From an uncultured Collinsella sp. (GTDB lineage Bacteria; Actinomycetota; Coriobacteriia; Coriobacteriales; Coriobacteriaceae): a stretch of 64,000 bases of DNA. Both the position numbers and the translations under genes were made by a program. The notes beneath the pieces are model-generated. The model did no database searches, was not told where the DNA came from, and saw nothing but the letters and a program-made list of their open reading frames with translations. Below, in pieces: positions 41,379-50,832 of this stretch; position 1 is the stretch's first letter; each line of letters begins with the position of its first letter. Location of the stretch: assembly GCA_900758475.1 (NCBI GenBank), contig CAAERQ010000003.1, positions 10,270 through 74,269 on the forward strand, given 5' to 3'.

Positions 41379-43073
41379 ATGGACGCTATCGTCAAATTCC
41401 TTGAAAAACACCAGTCCCTCTTCGACAAAATCTCGAGGAACATTTATCTGGTGGCGATTAAGGATGGCTTTCTCTCGAATATGCCAATTGTGCTGTTCTC
41501 GAGCCTGTTCCTTCTTCTTTCGACGCTCCCTGCCTATGTAGGCATCACGCTTCCGTCTGAGGTGCTGGATTTCTTCAATAAAATCTATGCATATACCATG
41601 GGACTTCTTGGCATTATGGTGGCCGGCACCACGGCGAGCTCACTTGCCATGTCGATGAACCGTCGCATGCCTTCGGGTAAATCTCTCAACCCCACCTCGT
41701 GCATGGTTTGTGCCATGTGCGGCATGCTCTTGCTATCGGTGACGAACGATGTTGTCTCGATTGGCGGAGCAGATACATCTGTTTTTGAAACCGGCTATAT
41801 GGGAACCAAGGGTTTTCTCGCTGCGTTCGTAGCCGCATTCTTGACCGTTAATATCTATAAGGTGTGCATTAGCCATAATGTGACGATCAAGCTTCCCAAA
41901 GAGGTCCCTGGCTCTATTGCGCAGAGTTTTCGCGATATCTTTGCATTTGGGTTTTCGATCCTTGCGTGCGCTTTTATCGATCTTGCGAGCCGCAAGCTGC
42001 TTACTGTGCCGTTCGCCAATTTGGTATCCGCTCTCATCTCGCCGCTGTTCTCCGCGGTCGACACCTATCCTGGCATGGCGCTTATCGAAGGCGCGGTCGC
42101 GCTTTTCCAATTTATGGGTATCCACGGTGCTTCGGTTGTCATGAGTCCGATCAATGCTGCGCTCTACGGCAATACCGTTACCAATCTTGAGGTTTTCCAA
42201 GCAGGTGGACACCCGTCAATTGCTCTCACGCAGGACTTTACAAGCTTCATCGGCGGTCTGGGCGGTTCTGGCTGCACGTTCATCGTTCCTATTATCCTGA
42301 TCATGTTTATGCGCTCTAAGCAGCTTAAAGCCATGGGCAAGGCATCGATTATCCCGGTGATTTTTGGAGTTAACGAGCCCGTTATCTTCGGTATGCCGAT
42401 TGTTCTCAATCCCTATATGTTCGTGCCCTTCCTAGTGGCTCCTATGGTCAACGCCATTATCGGTAAATTTTTCATTGACGTCATTGGAATGAACGCCCCC
42501 ATGTATACCATGCCGTGGGCGCTTCCCGGCCCAATTGGTGCGTTCCTCACCACGGGTCTCGATCTGCGTTCTCTCGTATTGATGGCAGTGCTGTTGGTCG
42601 TTGACTTTGTGATTTACTATCCGTTCTGCAAGGCGTATGACCATCAGCTTTGTTTGGAAGAGTCTGCAAAGGAGACTGCAGGAAACTCGGATGCAGATGC
42701 TATTGCCGCACAGGAAAATGTCGCAAAAGCTCTCGAGGCGGTAAAGGACAAGGCGGAGCAGATCCGCGTGCTCGTGCTTTGCCAGGGTGCCGGCACTTCG
42801 ACTCTCTTGGCAAATGCTCTTCGCGAAGGTGCCGCTGCTAAGGGTATCGATCTGGTTTCTCAGTCCGGTGCGTACGGAAGCCACTATGAGACGATGGATC
42901 AGTACAACGTGATTGTTCTGGCGCCCCAGGCACGCATGTACTATGACGCTATGAAGGCCGATACCGATCGCCTTGGAATTAAACTGCTCACCACAAGGGG
43001 CAAGGAGTATATCGACCTTACCAACGATCCCGAAGGTGCAATTGACTGGATCGTTCAGGAGCTGGCCAAATAG
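41379..43073 (+). CDS. PTS lactose-class EIICB (1)
   Basis: The ATG at 41379 follows AAAGGATG. The 564-residue product has a LacE-like EIIC (KISRNIYLVAIKDGFLSNMPIVLFSSLFLLLSTLP; GIHGASVVMSPINAA; GVNEPVIFGMPIVLNPYMFVPF) and a C-terminal EIIB with the phosphocysteine in VLVLCQGAGTSTLLANAL (Cys ~468). It takes up and phosphorylates a beta-galactoside or beta-glucoside. No GH1 gene pairs with it directly; it is divergent from the DUF7916-like/GntR genes. Confidence 0.93.
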   Translation: MDAIVKFLEKHQSLFDKISRNIYLVAIKDGFLSNMPIVLFSSLFLLLSTLPAYVGITLPSEVLDFFNKIYAYTMGLLGIMVAGTTASSLAMSMNRRMPSGKSLNPTSCMVCAMCGMLLLSVTNDVVSIGGADTSVFETGYMGTKGFLAAFVAAFLTVNIYKVCISHNVTIKLPKEVPGSIAQSFRDIFAFGFSILACAFIDLASRKLLTVPFANLVSALISPLFSAVDTYPGMALIEGAVALFQFMGIHGASVVMSPINAALYGNTVTNLEVFQAGGHPSIALTQDFTSFIGGLGGSGCTFIVPIILIMFMRSKQLKAMGKASIIPVIFGVNEPVIFGMPIVLNPYMFVPFLVAPMVNAIIGKFFIDVIGMNAPMYTMPWALPGPIGAFLTTGLDLRSLVLMAVLLVVDFVIYYPFCKAYDHQLCLEESAKETAGNSDADAIAAQENVAKALEAVKDKAEQIRVLVLCQGAGTSTLLANALREGAAAKGIDLVSQSGAYGSHYETMDQYNVIVLAPQARMYYDAMKADTDRLGIKLLTTRGKEYIDLTNDPEGAIDWIVQELAK

Positions 43074-43105
43074 TGGATGCACTTCGTCGTTGATTCGTCG
43101 GTGTA

Positions 43106-43145
43106 TAGTACGGCCCGCAGCTTATTGAGCTGCGGGCCGTATTTT
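43106..43145 (+). terminator. rho-independent terminator after EIICB (1)
   Basis: TACGGCCCGCAGCT pairs with AGCTGCGGGCCGTA around TATTG, then TTTTG. Confidence 0.9.
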
Positions 43146-43274
43146 GTTGAGTATCTAATTGAGACAATGAGCGCAACCGTCGTGAGATCGCATTGGCGCT
43201 CTCCGAGTCACCGACAAGCTGCCTTCCATCTATGTGACCAAAGGTGGCTTATAGGACAAAATATGTGTCCATGT

Positions 43275-43310
43275 TTGGGGCATCGGCGCAGGTCGATGCC
43301 CCTTTTTCAG
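43275..43310 (+). terminator. second terminator-like hairpin
   Basis: GGGGCATCG pairs with CGATGCCCC around GCGCAGGT, then TTTTTC. No gene is recognised between this and the preceding terminator. Confidence 0.65.
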
Positions 43311-43348
43311 CCGTTTAAATTCCGTGCCCGCTTTTAACCGCTCGGACA

Positions 43349-43727
43349 GAATGTGTGTCCGGTTGTCTATCGTTCCCCCGGTAGATTACCTTTTCCGGAA
43401 CCGTTAAATCCCCTTTCGGAAGAGGTGCCCATGAAGGCCGTTTATTACCCCTGCTGCGGCGGTCGGACCAGGCGCAACGGCAGGACAGGATCGAGGGAGG
43501 GGTGAACTCGCAGCCGGGGCCGTCCTGCGCAACCACCGGGGGCTGACGTCGGTCAAGCGCGTGAAGGCGGCTTTCCGGTGGTGCCGTGCGTACTCGGGGA
43601 ACGCGAGGTCGGCGCGCCGGAGTGGGGCGGTGAGGCCGTGTGGGAGGACCCCCGCCACAGGAGCCCGTACCCATTCTGGCTGGATTAATGGATGGAAACG
43701 GGTGTTCCACCGGGACACACATTTACA
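43349..43727 (+). mobile_element. degenerate insertion sequence remnant
   Basis: Inverted ends AATGTGTGTCC-GG (43349-43362 region) and CCGGGACACACATT (43713-43727 region) enclose ~350 bp of unusually GC-rich DNA. An ATG at 43431 encodes YYPCCGGRTRRNGRTGSREG before a stop, resembling the zinc-finger start of transposases (CPxCGS...RNG). Later frames read VKRVKAAFRWCRAYSGN and WEDPRHRSPYPFWLD, broken by frameshifts. Too short and interrupted to be active. Confidence 0.45.
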
Positions 43728-43750
43728 GGTTGAGGTGAAATCACCAACCA

Positions 43751-44010
43751 GATGTTACAGATTGAGATTGAGAGGATTGTCCTGTGCATTTGTCTCAATC
43801 TGTAACAGCTAGGACCCAAAAACTCGACTAGATGTTACAGATCGAGATTTTGTCTACCCAGCCATCATCTTTATCTCGATCTGTAACAGTTAGACGGCTA
43901 AAAGCGAGTCAGATGTTACAGATCTAGATATTTCGAACCGGGTGCCCCCGTTCATCTCAATCTGTAACAATTGGGGCCGAAAATCCCTGCTAGATGTTAC
44001 AGATCGAGAC
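43751..44010. repeat. array B: three and a half 58-nt palindromic units
   Basis: A half unit at 43751-43767, then units at 43791-43848, 43871-43928 and 43951-44010. The first spacer (TTGAGAGGATTG then TCCTGTGCATT) is nearly identical to the second spacer of array A. The array begins right after the IS remnant and lies at the convergent end of the GH1 gene. Confidence 0.85.
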
Positions 44011-44034
44011 AAATGGCCTGCTCCGGCCGAGCCA

Positions 44035-44083
44035 AAACAAAAAGGCCGCATGCGAACCCGTGGAGGAATTCACATGCGGCCGA
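44035..44083 (-). terminator. terminator after GH1 (1)
   Basis: On the minus strand GGCCGCATGTG pairs with CGCATGCGGCC across an 18-nt loop, then TTTTTGTTTTG. Confidence 0.8.
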
Positions 44084-44103
44084 CAGGGGGTATGCGGCTT
44101 GAA

Positions 44104-45525
44104 TTAGGCCATGAGCAGGCCGGTCTCCGCGACGTTCTTGTACCAGTACGCGCTCGCCTTGGGATAGCGCTTCTGGGTCTCGAAGTCGATGTAGAACAGG
44201 CCGTAGCGCTTGTTGTAGCCGTTGGTCCAGGAGAACTGGTCCTGCAGCGACCACACAAAGTAACCGTCGACGTTTACGCCGCCGTCGATTGCCTTGAGGA
44301 TCCATGCGAGATGCTGGCGCATGTAGTCGATGCGAGGGGCGTCGTCGATAAAGCCGTCCTCAAAGTCGTCCTTATAGCCCATGCCGTTCTCGGTGATGTA
44401 GATCTTCTTGTAGTTGGGGTAATCGTTCTTAATACGCAGCAGCAGGTCGTAGAGGCCCTCGGGATAGATGATCCAGTCCCAATCGGTGGTAGGTACGCCT
44501 TCGCGCACGCATGACTCGCCCACGCCCTTGAGGAACCAGCGCGAGGAGCCCTTGTCGCCGGTGCCATTGTGGTTGATGTCGTTTTCGCCCTCGGCGGCAC
44601 GCAGGAACTGGCACTTGTAGGTGTTGACGCCCAGGCAATCGTTGTAGGGGAGCGCGGCGGTCAGCGCGGCGATGTCCTCGTCGCGGACGTCGAGCTCGCC
44701 GCCGGCGATATGGGCCAGCTTGGTCGCGGCCTCCATGGTGTCGGCTGCATAGTGGCCGCGGAAGGTGGCGTCGAGTACCCAGCGGTTGTTGATGACGTCG
44801 GCCATGCGGGCGGCCTCGCAGTCGGCAGCGCTGTTGGGATCGAGGGGATACTTGGGCTCCAGGTTCTGGACAATGCCGATCTCGCCCTCAAAGCCGCCCT
44901 CATGAAAGGCGACGACAGCCTTGGCGTGGGCCACCATCATGTTGTGCATGAGCTGGAAGGCCTTGTCCAGGCGGTACTTCTCGCCGTGCGGCCAGTTGCC
45001 GACGATAAAGCTGCCCTCGGCGGTTGCGGGAATCTCGTTAAAGGTAAACCAGTGCTTGACCTCGGTGAACTCGGCAAAGCAGAACTTGGCGTACTTGACG
45101 AAGGCGTCGATGGTCGTGCGCGTCAGGAAACCCTCGCCGCCGTTCTGGTAAAAGGCCTCGGGCGTATCGAAGTGATCGAGCGTGACATAGGGGATAACGC
45201 CAGCTTTGTTGCAGGTGGCGAAAAGCTCGTGATAGAAAGCGACACCCTCGGGGTTAATCTCGCCGGTGCCACTGGGGAAGATACGGCTCCAAGCGATGGA
45301 GACGCGAATGCCGTTAATGCCAAAGCGCTGGCACAAATCAATATCGACCGGATATTTGTTGTAGAAGTCGCTTGCAGGATCGGGGGAGAAGCGACCCTGA
45401 GCTGCCAGGAAATCGTCCCAGGGCACTTTGCCCTTGCCGTGCGTGCGGGTCTCGCCCTCAACCTGGTAAGCGGCGGTGGCGCCGCCAAACACAAAGCCGT
45501 CGGGGAACTGCATGGGGTTGTTCAT
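44104..45525 (-). CDS. GH1 6-phospho-beta-galactosidase, LacG-type (1)
   Basis: A 473-residue GH1 enzyme close to LacG. Acid/base Glu164 lies in TFNEI and nucleophile Glu379 in YITENG. The 6-phosphate pocket S432-x6-K439-x-Y441 (SWTNGYNKRYG) marks a phospho-glycosidase, and WDWIIYPEGLYD matches LacG. It cleaves phosphorylated beta-galactosides delivered by the EIICB whose gene lies 75 bp upstream. A hairpin separates the two genes. The divergent LacI gene beyond the EIICB is the likely regulator. Confidence 0.92.
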   Translation of the reverse strand: MNNPMQFPDGFVFGGATAAYQVEGETRTHGKGKVPWDDFLAAQGRFSPDPASDFYNKYPVDIDLCQRFGINGIRVSIAWSRIFPSGTGEINPEGVAFYHELFATCNKAGVIPYVTLDHFDTPEAFYQNGGEGFLTRTTIDAFVKYAKFCFAEFTEVKHWFTFNEIPATAEGSFIVGNWPHGEKYRLDKAFQLMHNMMVAHAKAVVAFHEGGFEGEIGIVQNLEPKYPLDPNSAADCEAARMADVINNRWVLDATFRGHYAADTMEAATKLAHIAGGELDVRDEDIAALTAALPYNDCLGVNTYKCQFLRAAEGENDINHNGTGDKGSSRWFLKGVGESCVREGVPTTDWDWIIYPEGLYDLLLRIKNDYPNYKKIYITENGMGYKDDFEDGFIDDAPRIDYMRQHLAWILKAIDGGVNVDGYFVWSLQDQFSWTNGYNKRYGLFYIDFETQKRYPKASAYWYKNVAETGLLMA

Positions 45526-45557
45526 AAGTCATCCTTTCTGTGGGATACGAATAGGGA

Positions 45558-45584
45558 GAGGTGCCCGAACTGGGGATCCGGGCA
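45558..45584 (-). other. intercistronic hairpin between EIICB (2) and GH1 (1)
   Basis: GGTGCCCG pairs with CGGGCACC around AACTGGGGATC. There is no T-run on the minus strand, so it more likely affects mRNA processing or stability than full termination. Confidence 0.55.
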
Positions 45585-45600
45585 CCAACAGAGGGAGGAA

Positions 45601-47379
45601 CTAGTCGAGGTTCTCGCGGAGCCACTTGATGGCGCCGGCGGGGTCGCGGGTAAGGTCGATATATTCCTTGCCGCGCGGGGCGAGCAGCTTAATGCCCAGA
45701 CGATCGGTGTCGGCCTTCATGTCGTTGTAGTAGCTACGAACCTGCGGGGCGAGCACGATGACGTCGTACTGATCCATGATGGCAGTGTGCTGGCCATAGG
45801 CGCCTGCGGAGGAAGCGATGTTCTCTCCGGTCTGCGCAGCACCTTCCTTGATGGCGTTGGCAAGCATGGCAGAGGTGCCGGCGCCGGCGCACAGGACGAG
45901 GACCTTCAGACCGTCGACATCCTTCTTAGCGGATGCGTCGGCGGCGGGCTCGGGCTGATCGGCGACAGGCTTGCTGTCGGCGGCAGCAGCGGTCGGCTCG
46001 ACGGAAGCGGCGGTCTGCTCGACAGCGGCCGCAGAGGTGCTGGCGGCGATGGTGGCAGCACCATCGGACTCGAGACCCAGCTCGGCGGCGCGCTCGGCCT
46101 CCTGGTCGCAGAGCAGCTTATCGTATGCCTTCAAGAACGGCAGGTAGATGATGGCGTCCAGCAAGATGATGATCGCGACAAATACCAGGGCGATAAGCTG
46201 GAAGTTCGTGGTGATGAAGATGCCGATGGGGGCAGGGGTAGCCCAAGGCACCACGAAGGAGAAGCCGTTCATGCCCACATTGTCGATAAAGAACTTGGCA
46301 ACGCTTACGTTGACGCAGCCGGCGGCAACAAAGGGGATGAGCATGTAGGGGTTAAGGATCATTGGCGCGCCAAAGAGCAGCGGTTCGTTGACGGCGAAGG
46401 CAACAGGAACAATCGAGGCCTTACCGACGGCTTTGAGCTGCTTGGACTTCATAAAGAGAATCAGCAGGAGCGGCACGATGAAGGTGGCGCCGGTGCCGCC
46501 GAACTCACCCACAAGCGACATGTTAAAGGTGAGGGAATGGGCGGGGTGACCACCGGCCAACAGAACCTGCAGGTTCTCGGCCTGGTTGGCAAGACGGATG
46601 GGGTCGATGCCCGGCTGGACGATCGAGGGGCCGTGGACACCGATGAACCAGAAGAACGCGGTGGCTGCCTGGATAAGGATGAGGCCGGGATAGGTTTCTG
46701 CAGCGGTAAAGAGCGGGGAGAGCAGTTTGATAAGCAGCTCGGAGAACGGAACGCCCATGAGGTTGCGCACAACCACATCGATGATGCCGCAGATGATGAC
46801 GGCGCCGCCAAAGGGGATGATGTCGCGGAAGTTCTGAGCGATGGCGCCCGGGACCTCCTTGGGCAGCTTAATGGTCAGATCGCGCGAGACGCAGAACTTA
46901 TAGACCCACACGGTAATGAACGCGGCGATATAGGCCGAGAACAGACCGCGCGTGCCCATGCTGGTGCAGTCGAAGACCGAAAGTTCGGAGCCGTTGAACT
47001 TGGTGGTGAACTGCGTGACTGCGAGCAGCAGCATGCTGCACTGGGCGGCCACCATGGTGGAACCGTCGTTGAGCACCTTGCCGGCGGGCATGCGACGGTT
47101 CATGGAAGCCGTAAAGTTCTTGGCAGTGGTGCCGGCAACCATGATGCCCATGACACCCATGGTGAAGTTGTACAGCTTGTTGCACCAGTCGATGAGCGGC
47201 TGGGGCAGCGTGATGCCAACTACGCCAGGAAGGGTGGCAATCAGCAGGAAGATCGAAGAGGTGAGGACAATGGGCATGCACCCAAGGAATCCGTCCTTAA
47301 TAGCCTGGAGGTAGATGTTCCTCGAGATCTTCTCAAAGAACGGCTGATGCTTTTCGAGCATCTTTACGATGGCGTCCAT
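45601..47379 (-). CDS. PTS lactose-class EIICB (2)
   Basis: A 592-residue fusion. EIIC starts MDAIVKMLEKHQPFFEKISRNIYLQAIKDGFLGCMPIVL, with GVHGPSIVQPGIDP and FAVNEPLLFGAPMILNPYMLIPF. An Ala/Glu-rich linker leads to EIIB with the phosphocysteine in VLVLCAGAGTSAMLANAI (Cys ~497). It is the first gene of the operon with GH1 (1), divergent from a LacI gene. It must use the lone lactose-class EIIA at 58765-59103 or one outside the window. Confidence 0.94.
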   Translation of the reverse strand: MDAIVKMLEKHQPFFEKISRNIYLQAIKDGFLGCMPIVLTSSIFLLIATLPGVVGITLPQPLIDWCNKLYNFTMGVMGIMVAGTTAKNFTASMNRRMPAGKVLNDGSTMVAAQCSMLLLAVTQFTTKFNGSELSVFDCTSMGTRGLFSAYIAAFITVWVYKFCVSRDLTIKLPKEVPGAIAQNFRDIIPFGGAVIICGIIDVVVRNLMGVPFSELLIKLLSPLFTAAETYPGLILIQAATAFFWFIGVHGPSIVQPGIDPIRLANQAENLQVLLAGGHPAHSLTFNMSLVGEFGGTGATFIVPLLLILFMKSKQLKAVGKASIVPVAFAVNEPLLFGAPMILNPYMLIPFVAAGCVNVSVAKFFIDNVGMNGFSFVVPWATPAPIGIFITTNFQLIALVFVAIIILLDAIIYLPFLKAYDKLLCDQEAERAAELGLESDGAATIAASTSAAAVEQTAASVEPTAAAADSKPVADQPEPAADASAKKDVDGLKVLVLCAGAGTSAMLANAIKEGAAQTGENIASSAGAYGQHTAIMDQYDVIVLAPQVRSYYNDMKADTDRLGIKLLAPRGKEYIDLTRDPAGAIKWLRENLD

Positions 47380-47528
47380 AGAGCTCCTTTGCTACTTGAT
47401 GCGCGATGCATGTGGATGGAACTGGTCGTCGATGGATGGTCAGGACTGCCCGGAAACCTTCCTGCTTAAGGAAGGCATTGCGAAATGACAACGTAAGACA
47501 TTTTTGGAAGAGCAACAAGGATATACGG

Positions 47529-47558
47529 GTGAGCGGTCGATATTGTCCGGTAAACGGT
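47529..47558 (+). promoter_or_regulatory. 21-bp-spaced RACGGT direct repeat (LacI 1/EIICB 2)
   Basis: AGCGGT at 47532-47537 and AACGGT at 47553-47558. The second half-site and its following GATTTATCA match the site at 25263-25283 almost base for base. Confidence 0.6.
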
Positions 47559-47631
47559 TGATTTATCAGTCAGGCAGGTGGTGTATGCTAGAACGCAAAA
47601 AACAAGCGATAGAGAACCGAGTGGAGAAGTA

Positions 47632-48642
47632 GTGGCAACGATGGACAAGAAAAATGTCTCAATGAACGATGTGGCGATTGCCGCGGGTGTTTCTCTCAAG
47701 ACGGTTTCGCGTGTGATTAACGAGCCCGGTAGCGTGCGAGAGTCGACACGCGATAAGGTCCATTCCGCAATGGAAGCGCTCGGGTTCCGGGCGAACTTTG
47801 CCGCGCGTTCGCTCAAGTTGGGCCGTTACGGGTGCATCGGCGTCGTGCTGTTCCACTTGTCGGGCGGTGCCGTGGACATGATTGACGGTATCGCCGATGC
47901 CGCCGAAGAACGCGGCTTTGCGCTCACGATGATTAAGAAGCGCGCAGGGGAGAAGATGGCCCTTGCCGATGCGGCGCGCAGGATGTCGCAGCTGCCTGTT
48001 GATGGCATGATCTTCAACCTGCGTCAGATGGTCGATGACTTTGATACCTTTGAGGCGCCGAAAGACCTCAAGACGGTGATTATCACACCGATGGAACATC
48101 CTACCTGCTCCACCGTCAGTGACGACCAAGAGGGCGGCGCGCGCATGGCGTGCGAGTACTTCTTGAACCACGGGCATAAAAACGTGTACTTCGTCTCTGG
48201 TAAGAAAGAGTCGTTGTCGAGCCAGTGCCGTATGAAAGGTTGGCGTGCGGCACTCGAGGCGCGTGGCATTGAGCCGCCCGAGCCTCTGCAAGGCGATTGG
48301 AATGCGGATAGTGGCTATGCCGCGGGCCTTGTGCTTGCCGATAAGCCCGATTGCACGGCGGTCCTCGCTGCTAACGACTGCATGGCAAACGGCGTGATGA
48401 TGGCTCTACGTGACAAGGGTCTGAGTGTGCCCGATGATGTGTCCGTGATCGGCTTTGATGACGAGCTTTACAAGACGATTCCCAACTCGATTCTGACGTC
48501 GGTGAAGTTTCGCCACCGCGAGCTGGGCGTCCGTGCGCTCAACGAGGTCGTTGCGGGCCTAGAAGCTCCGAGCTCCAGAAGCCGTACGCTCGTCTCGGGC
48601 GTGTTGGTCGAACGTTCCAGCGTAAAGGACCTGCGGGCGTAG
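47632..48642 (+). CDS. LacI-family regulator (1)
   Basis: The GTG at 47632 sits 5 bp from GGAG; an ATG three codons on is the alternative. The ~336-residue product has the LacI HTH NVSMNDVAIAAGVSLKTVSRVINEPGSVRESTRDKV with the hinge LGFRANFAARSLK, and a periplasmic-binding-type effector domain (DGMIFNLRQM, ALAANDCMANGVMMAL-like AVLAANDCMAN, DVSVIGFDDE). It is divergent from EIICB (2)-GH1 (1), its likely target. Array C begins 17 bp after its stop. Confidence 0.93.
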   Translation: MATMDKKNVSMNDVAIAAGVSLKTVSRVINEPGSVRESTRDKVHSAMEALGFRANFAARSLKLGRYGCIGVVLFHLSGGAVDMIDGIADAAEERGFALTMIKKRAGEKMALADAARRMSQLPVDGMIFNLRQMVDDFDTFEAPKDLKTVIITPMEHPTCSTVSDDQEGGARMACEYFLNHGHKNVYFVSGKKESLSSQCRMKGWRAALEARGIEPPEPLQGDWNADSGYAAGLVLADKPDCTAVLAANDCMANGVMMALRDKGLSVPDDVSVIGFDDELYKTIPNSILTSVKFRHRELGVRALNEVVAGLEAPSSRSRTLVSGVLVERSSVKDLRA

Positions 48643-48658
48643 GGTTTTTCGGCCCGTT

Positions 48659-48796
48659 CGTCTCAATCTGTAACAGTTAGGACCGAAAAACTCAGCTAAA
48701 TATTACAGATTGAGATATTTCTGCTCGGGCGTTCTGTTTGTCTCGATCTGTAACAGCTAGGATCCAAAAACTCGGCTAGATGTTACAGATTGAGAT
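48659..48796. repeat. array C: two 58-nt palindromic units
   Basis: Units at 48659-48716 and 48739-48796 with a 22-nt spacer, same consensus as arrays A, B and D. Convergent gap between lacI (1) and EIICB (3). Confidence 0.85.
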
Positions 48797-48823
48797 GAAC
48801 AGGAGGGCGGGTGCGGTCTAAAC

Positions 48824-48867
48824 AAAATGGCCCGCGCATCACGCATCGATGCACGGGCCATTTTTTG
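48824..48867. terminator. bidirectional terminator between lacI (1) and EIICB (3)
   Basis: AAAATGGCCCG-C pairs with CGGGCCATTTT. T-runs lie on both strands. Confidence 0.85.
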
Positions 48868-48895
48868 TCTGCGAGCGGCAGGTGGCGTCAGCGTC

Positions 48896-50656
48896 TTATG
48901 CCTTGAGGTTTTCCTCGATCCAGGCGACGGCACCCTTGGGATCCTTAGTGAGGTCGATGTACTGTTTGCCCTTGGGCGACAGCAGCGTGATGCCCAGGCG
49001 GTCGGTGTCGGCCTTCATCTCGTTGTAATAGGTGCGAACCTGCGGAGCCAGGACGATGACGTTGTACTGGTCCATGATGGCGTAGTGGCTGCCGTAGGCA
49101 CCGGCGTTGGCGGTAATGTCGATGCCCAGCTCGTCGGCGCCTTCCTTAAGCGCGTTGGCGAGCAGTGCAGAGGTGCCGGCGCCAGCGCACAGAACCAGAA
49201 CCCTCAGATCCTTGCCCTTAAGGGCGGACGGAGCTGCGGAGGCCTCGGTGGCAGAAGCGGTCTCGACAACAGGAGCCTCAACGGCGGGGGCGGCAGCGGT
49301 CTTGACGGCCTTGGTCTCCTCGGCCTCTTCTTCGGCCAGGGTCTCGGCCTCCTGCTTGCACAGGACGTTGTCGTAGGCCTTGCAGAACGGGTAGTAGATC
49401 AAGAAGTCAACGACCAGCAGGACGACAACCAGGACCAGAGAGATCGGCTGGAAGTTGGTGTCGATGAAGGTGCCGATCGGTCCGGGGAGTGCCCACGGCA
49501 TGGCATAGATAAAGCCGTTCATGCCCAAAAAGTCGATGAAGAACTTACCAATGAGGACGTTGGCCACGGGGGCAAACAGGAACGGGATCAGGAAGTACGG
49601 GTTGAGGATGATGGGCGCGGCGAACAGCAGCGGCTCGTTGACGGCGAACATCACGGGTACGACAGAGGCTTTGCCGACGGCCTTGAGCTGCTTGGAGCGC
49701 ATAAAGAGCAGGAAGATGATCGGGACAATGAACGTGGCGCCGGTGCCGCCGAGTTCGCCGATGTAGTTACCGAAGTTCTCGGTCAGGGCGAGGGCGGGGT
49801 GACCGCCGGCCTGCAGCGTGGCGAGGTTGGTGGTGATGTTGCCAAACAGCGCGGCGTTGAGGGCAGGCTTAACGACCGAGGGGCCGTGGATGCCCATGAA
49901 CCAGAACAGCGGGATCATGAACCAGATGAGGGCGAGGCCGGCGTAGGAATCGGCAGCGGCGAACAGCGGGCTCACCAGCGTGGAGATGACGTTGGCAAAC
50001 GGGACGGCCAAGCAGGTGCGGCAGATAACGTCGATGACGGCGACAAACAGGATGGAGAAGCTGAAGGCGAAGATGTCGCGGAAGTTCTGGGCGATGGCGC
50101 CGGGGACTTCTTTGGGCAGCTTGATGGTGATGTCTCGCTTAATGCAGAAGGCATAGATGTTGACCGTGGCAAATGCGGCGACAAAGGAGCTCAGTAGGCC
50201 CTTGGTGCCCATGTTGTCGGTAAAGAACACCGAGACATCGGCGCCGTCGATCTTGGCACTCGTCTGGGTAACGGCCAAGATGAGCATAGCGCACATGGCG
50301 GCGACCATGGTGCTCGTGGCGTTGATGGCCTTGCCGGCAGGCATGCGGCGGTTCTTGGAGCCGGTCAGCGCGCTTGCGGTGGTGCCGGCGACCATGATGC
50401 CCACGACGCCCATCGTGAAGTTGTAAACCTTGTTGCAGAAGTTCACGACGTCGACGTTCCACCAGTCGGGCAGCGTAAAGCCGCCGACCGTGGCGACAAC
50501 GCCCGGCAGGGTCGAAATAAGCAGGAAGACAGAAGAAGACAGGATGATGGGCATTGCTGCCAAAAAGCCGTCTTTAATGGCCTGAAGGTAGATGTTCTTA
50601 GAGACCTTGTCGAAGTACGGCTGACCTTTCTCCAAGAACTTAACGATCGATTCCAT
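48896..50656 (-). CDS. PTS lactose-class EIICB (3)
   Basis: A 586-residue fusion. EIIC (MESIVKFLEKGQPYFDKVSKNIYLQAIKDGFLAAMPII; GIHGPSVVKPALNAA; FAVNEPLLFAAPIILNPYFLIPF) is joined by a Glu/Ala-rich linker to EIIB with VLVLCAGAGTSALLANAL (Cys ~490). Here GH1 comes first and EIICB second, the reverse of the other two modules. A hairpin lies in the 176-bp gap between them. The divergent lacI (2) is the probable regulator. Confidence 0.94.
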   Translation of the reverse strand: MESIVKFLEKGQPYFDKVSKNIYLQAIKDGFLAAMPIILSSSVFLLISTLPGVVATVGGFTLPDWWNVDVVNFCNKVYNFTMGVVGIMVAGTTASALTGSKNRRMPAGKAINATSTMVAAMCAMLILAVTQTSAKIDGADVSVFFTDNMGTKGLLSSFVAAFATVNIYAFCIKRDITIKLPKEVPGAIAQNFRDIFAFSFSILFVAVIDVICRTCLAVPFANVISTLVSPLFAAADSYAGLALIWFMIPLFWFMGIHGPSVVKPALNAALFGNITTNLATLQAGGHPALALTENFGNYIGELGGTGATFIVPIIFLLFMRSKQLKAVGKASVVPVMFAVNEPLLFAAPIILNPYFLIPFLFAPVANVLIGKFFIDFLGMNGFIYAMPWALPGPIGTFIDTNFQPISLVLVVVLLVVDFLIYYPFCKAYDNVLCKQEAETLAEEEAEETKAVKTAAAPAVEAPVVETASATEASAAPSALKGKDLRVLVLCAGAGTSALLANALKEGADELGIDITANAGAYGSHYAIMDQYNVIVLAPQVRTYYNEMKADTDRLGITLLSPKGKQYIDLTKDPKGAVAWIEENLKA

Positions 50657-50762
50657 AGTTCACGCTCCTCTTTGCATGAAATCTTAATGGCATGGACGTT
50701 GAAAACCTATATGGTCTCCCGCTTGCTAAAAGCCCGGGTGCAGGCGGGGTCGGTCCCAGGGG

Positions 50763-50813
50763 GAGAGAGGGGAGCGGCTGGGTTTGTATCGCATAGGGCC
50801 GCTCCCCTCTCGG
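50763..50813 (-). other. intercistronic hairpin between GH1 (2) and EIICB (3)
   Basis: GAGAGGGGAGCGGC pairs with GCCGCTCCCCTCTC across a ~20-nt loop, without a T-run on the minus strand. Confidence 0.55.
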
Positions 50814-50832
50814 GAGAAAGCGAGGCGATGCG

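Noticed and set aside
44569..47469. 966-codon plus-strand frame
   Set aside because: It is the complement of the GH1 (1) and EIICB (2) genes and its translation is low-complexity Gly/Asp/His/Val typical of antisense of high-GC genes.
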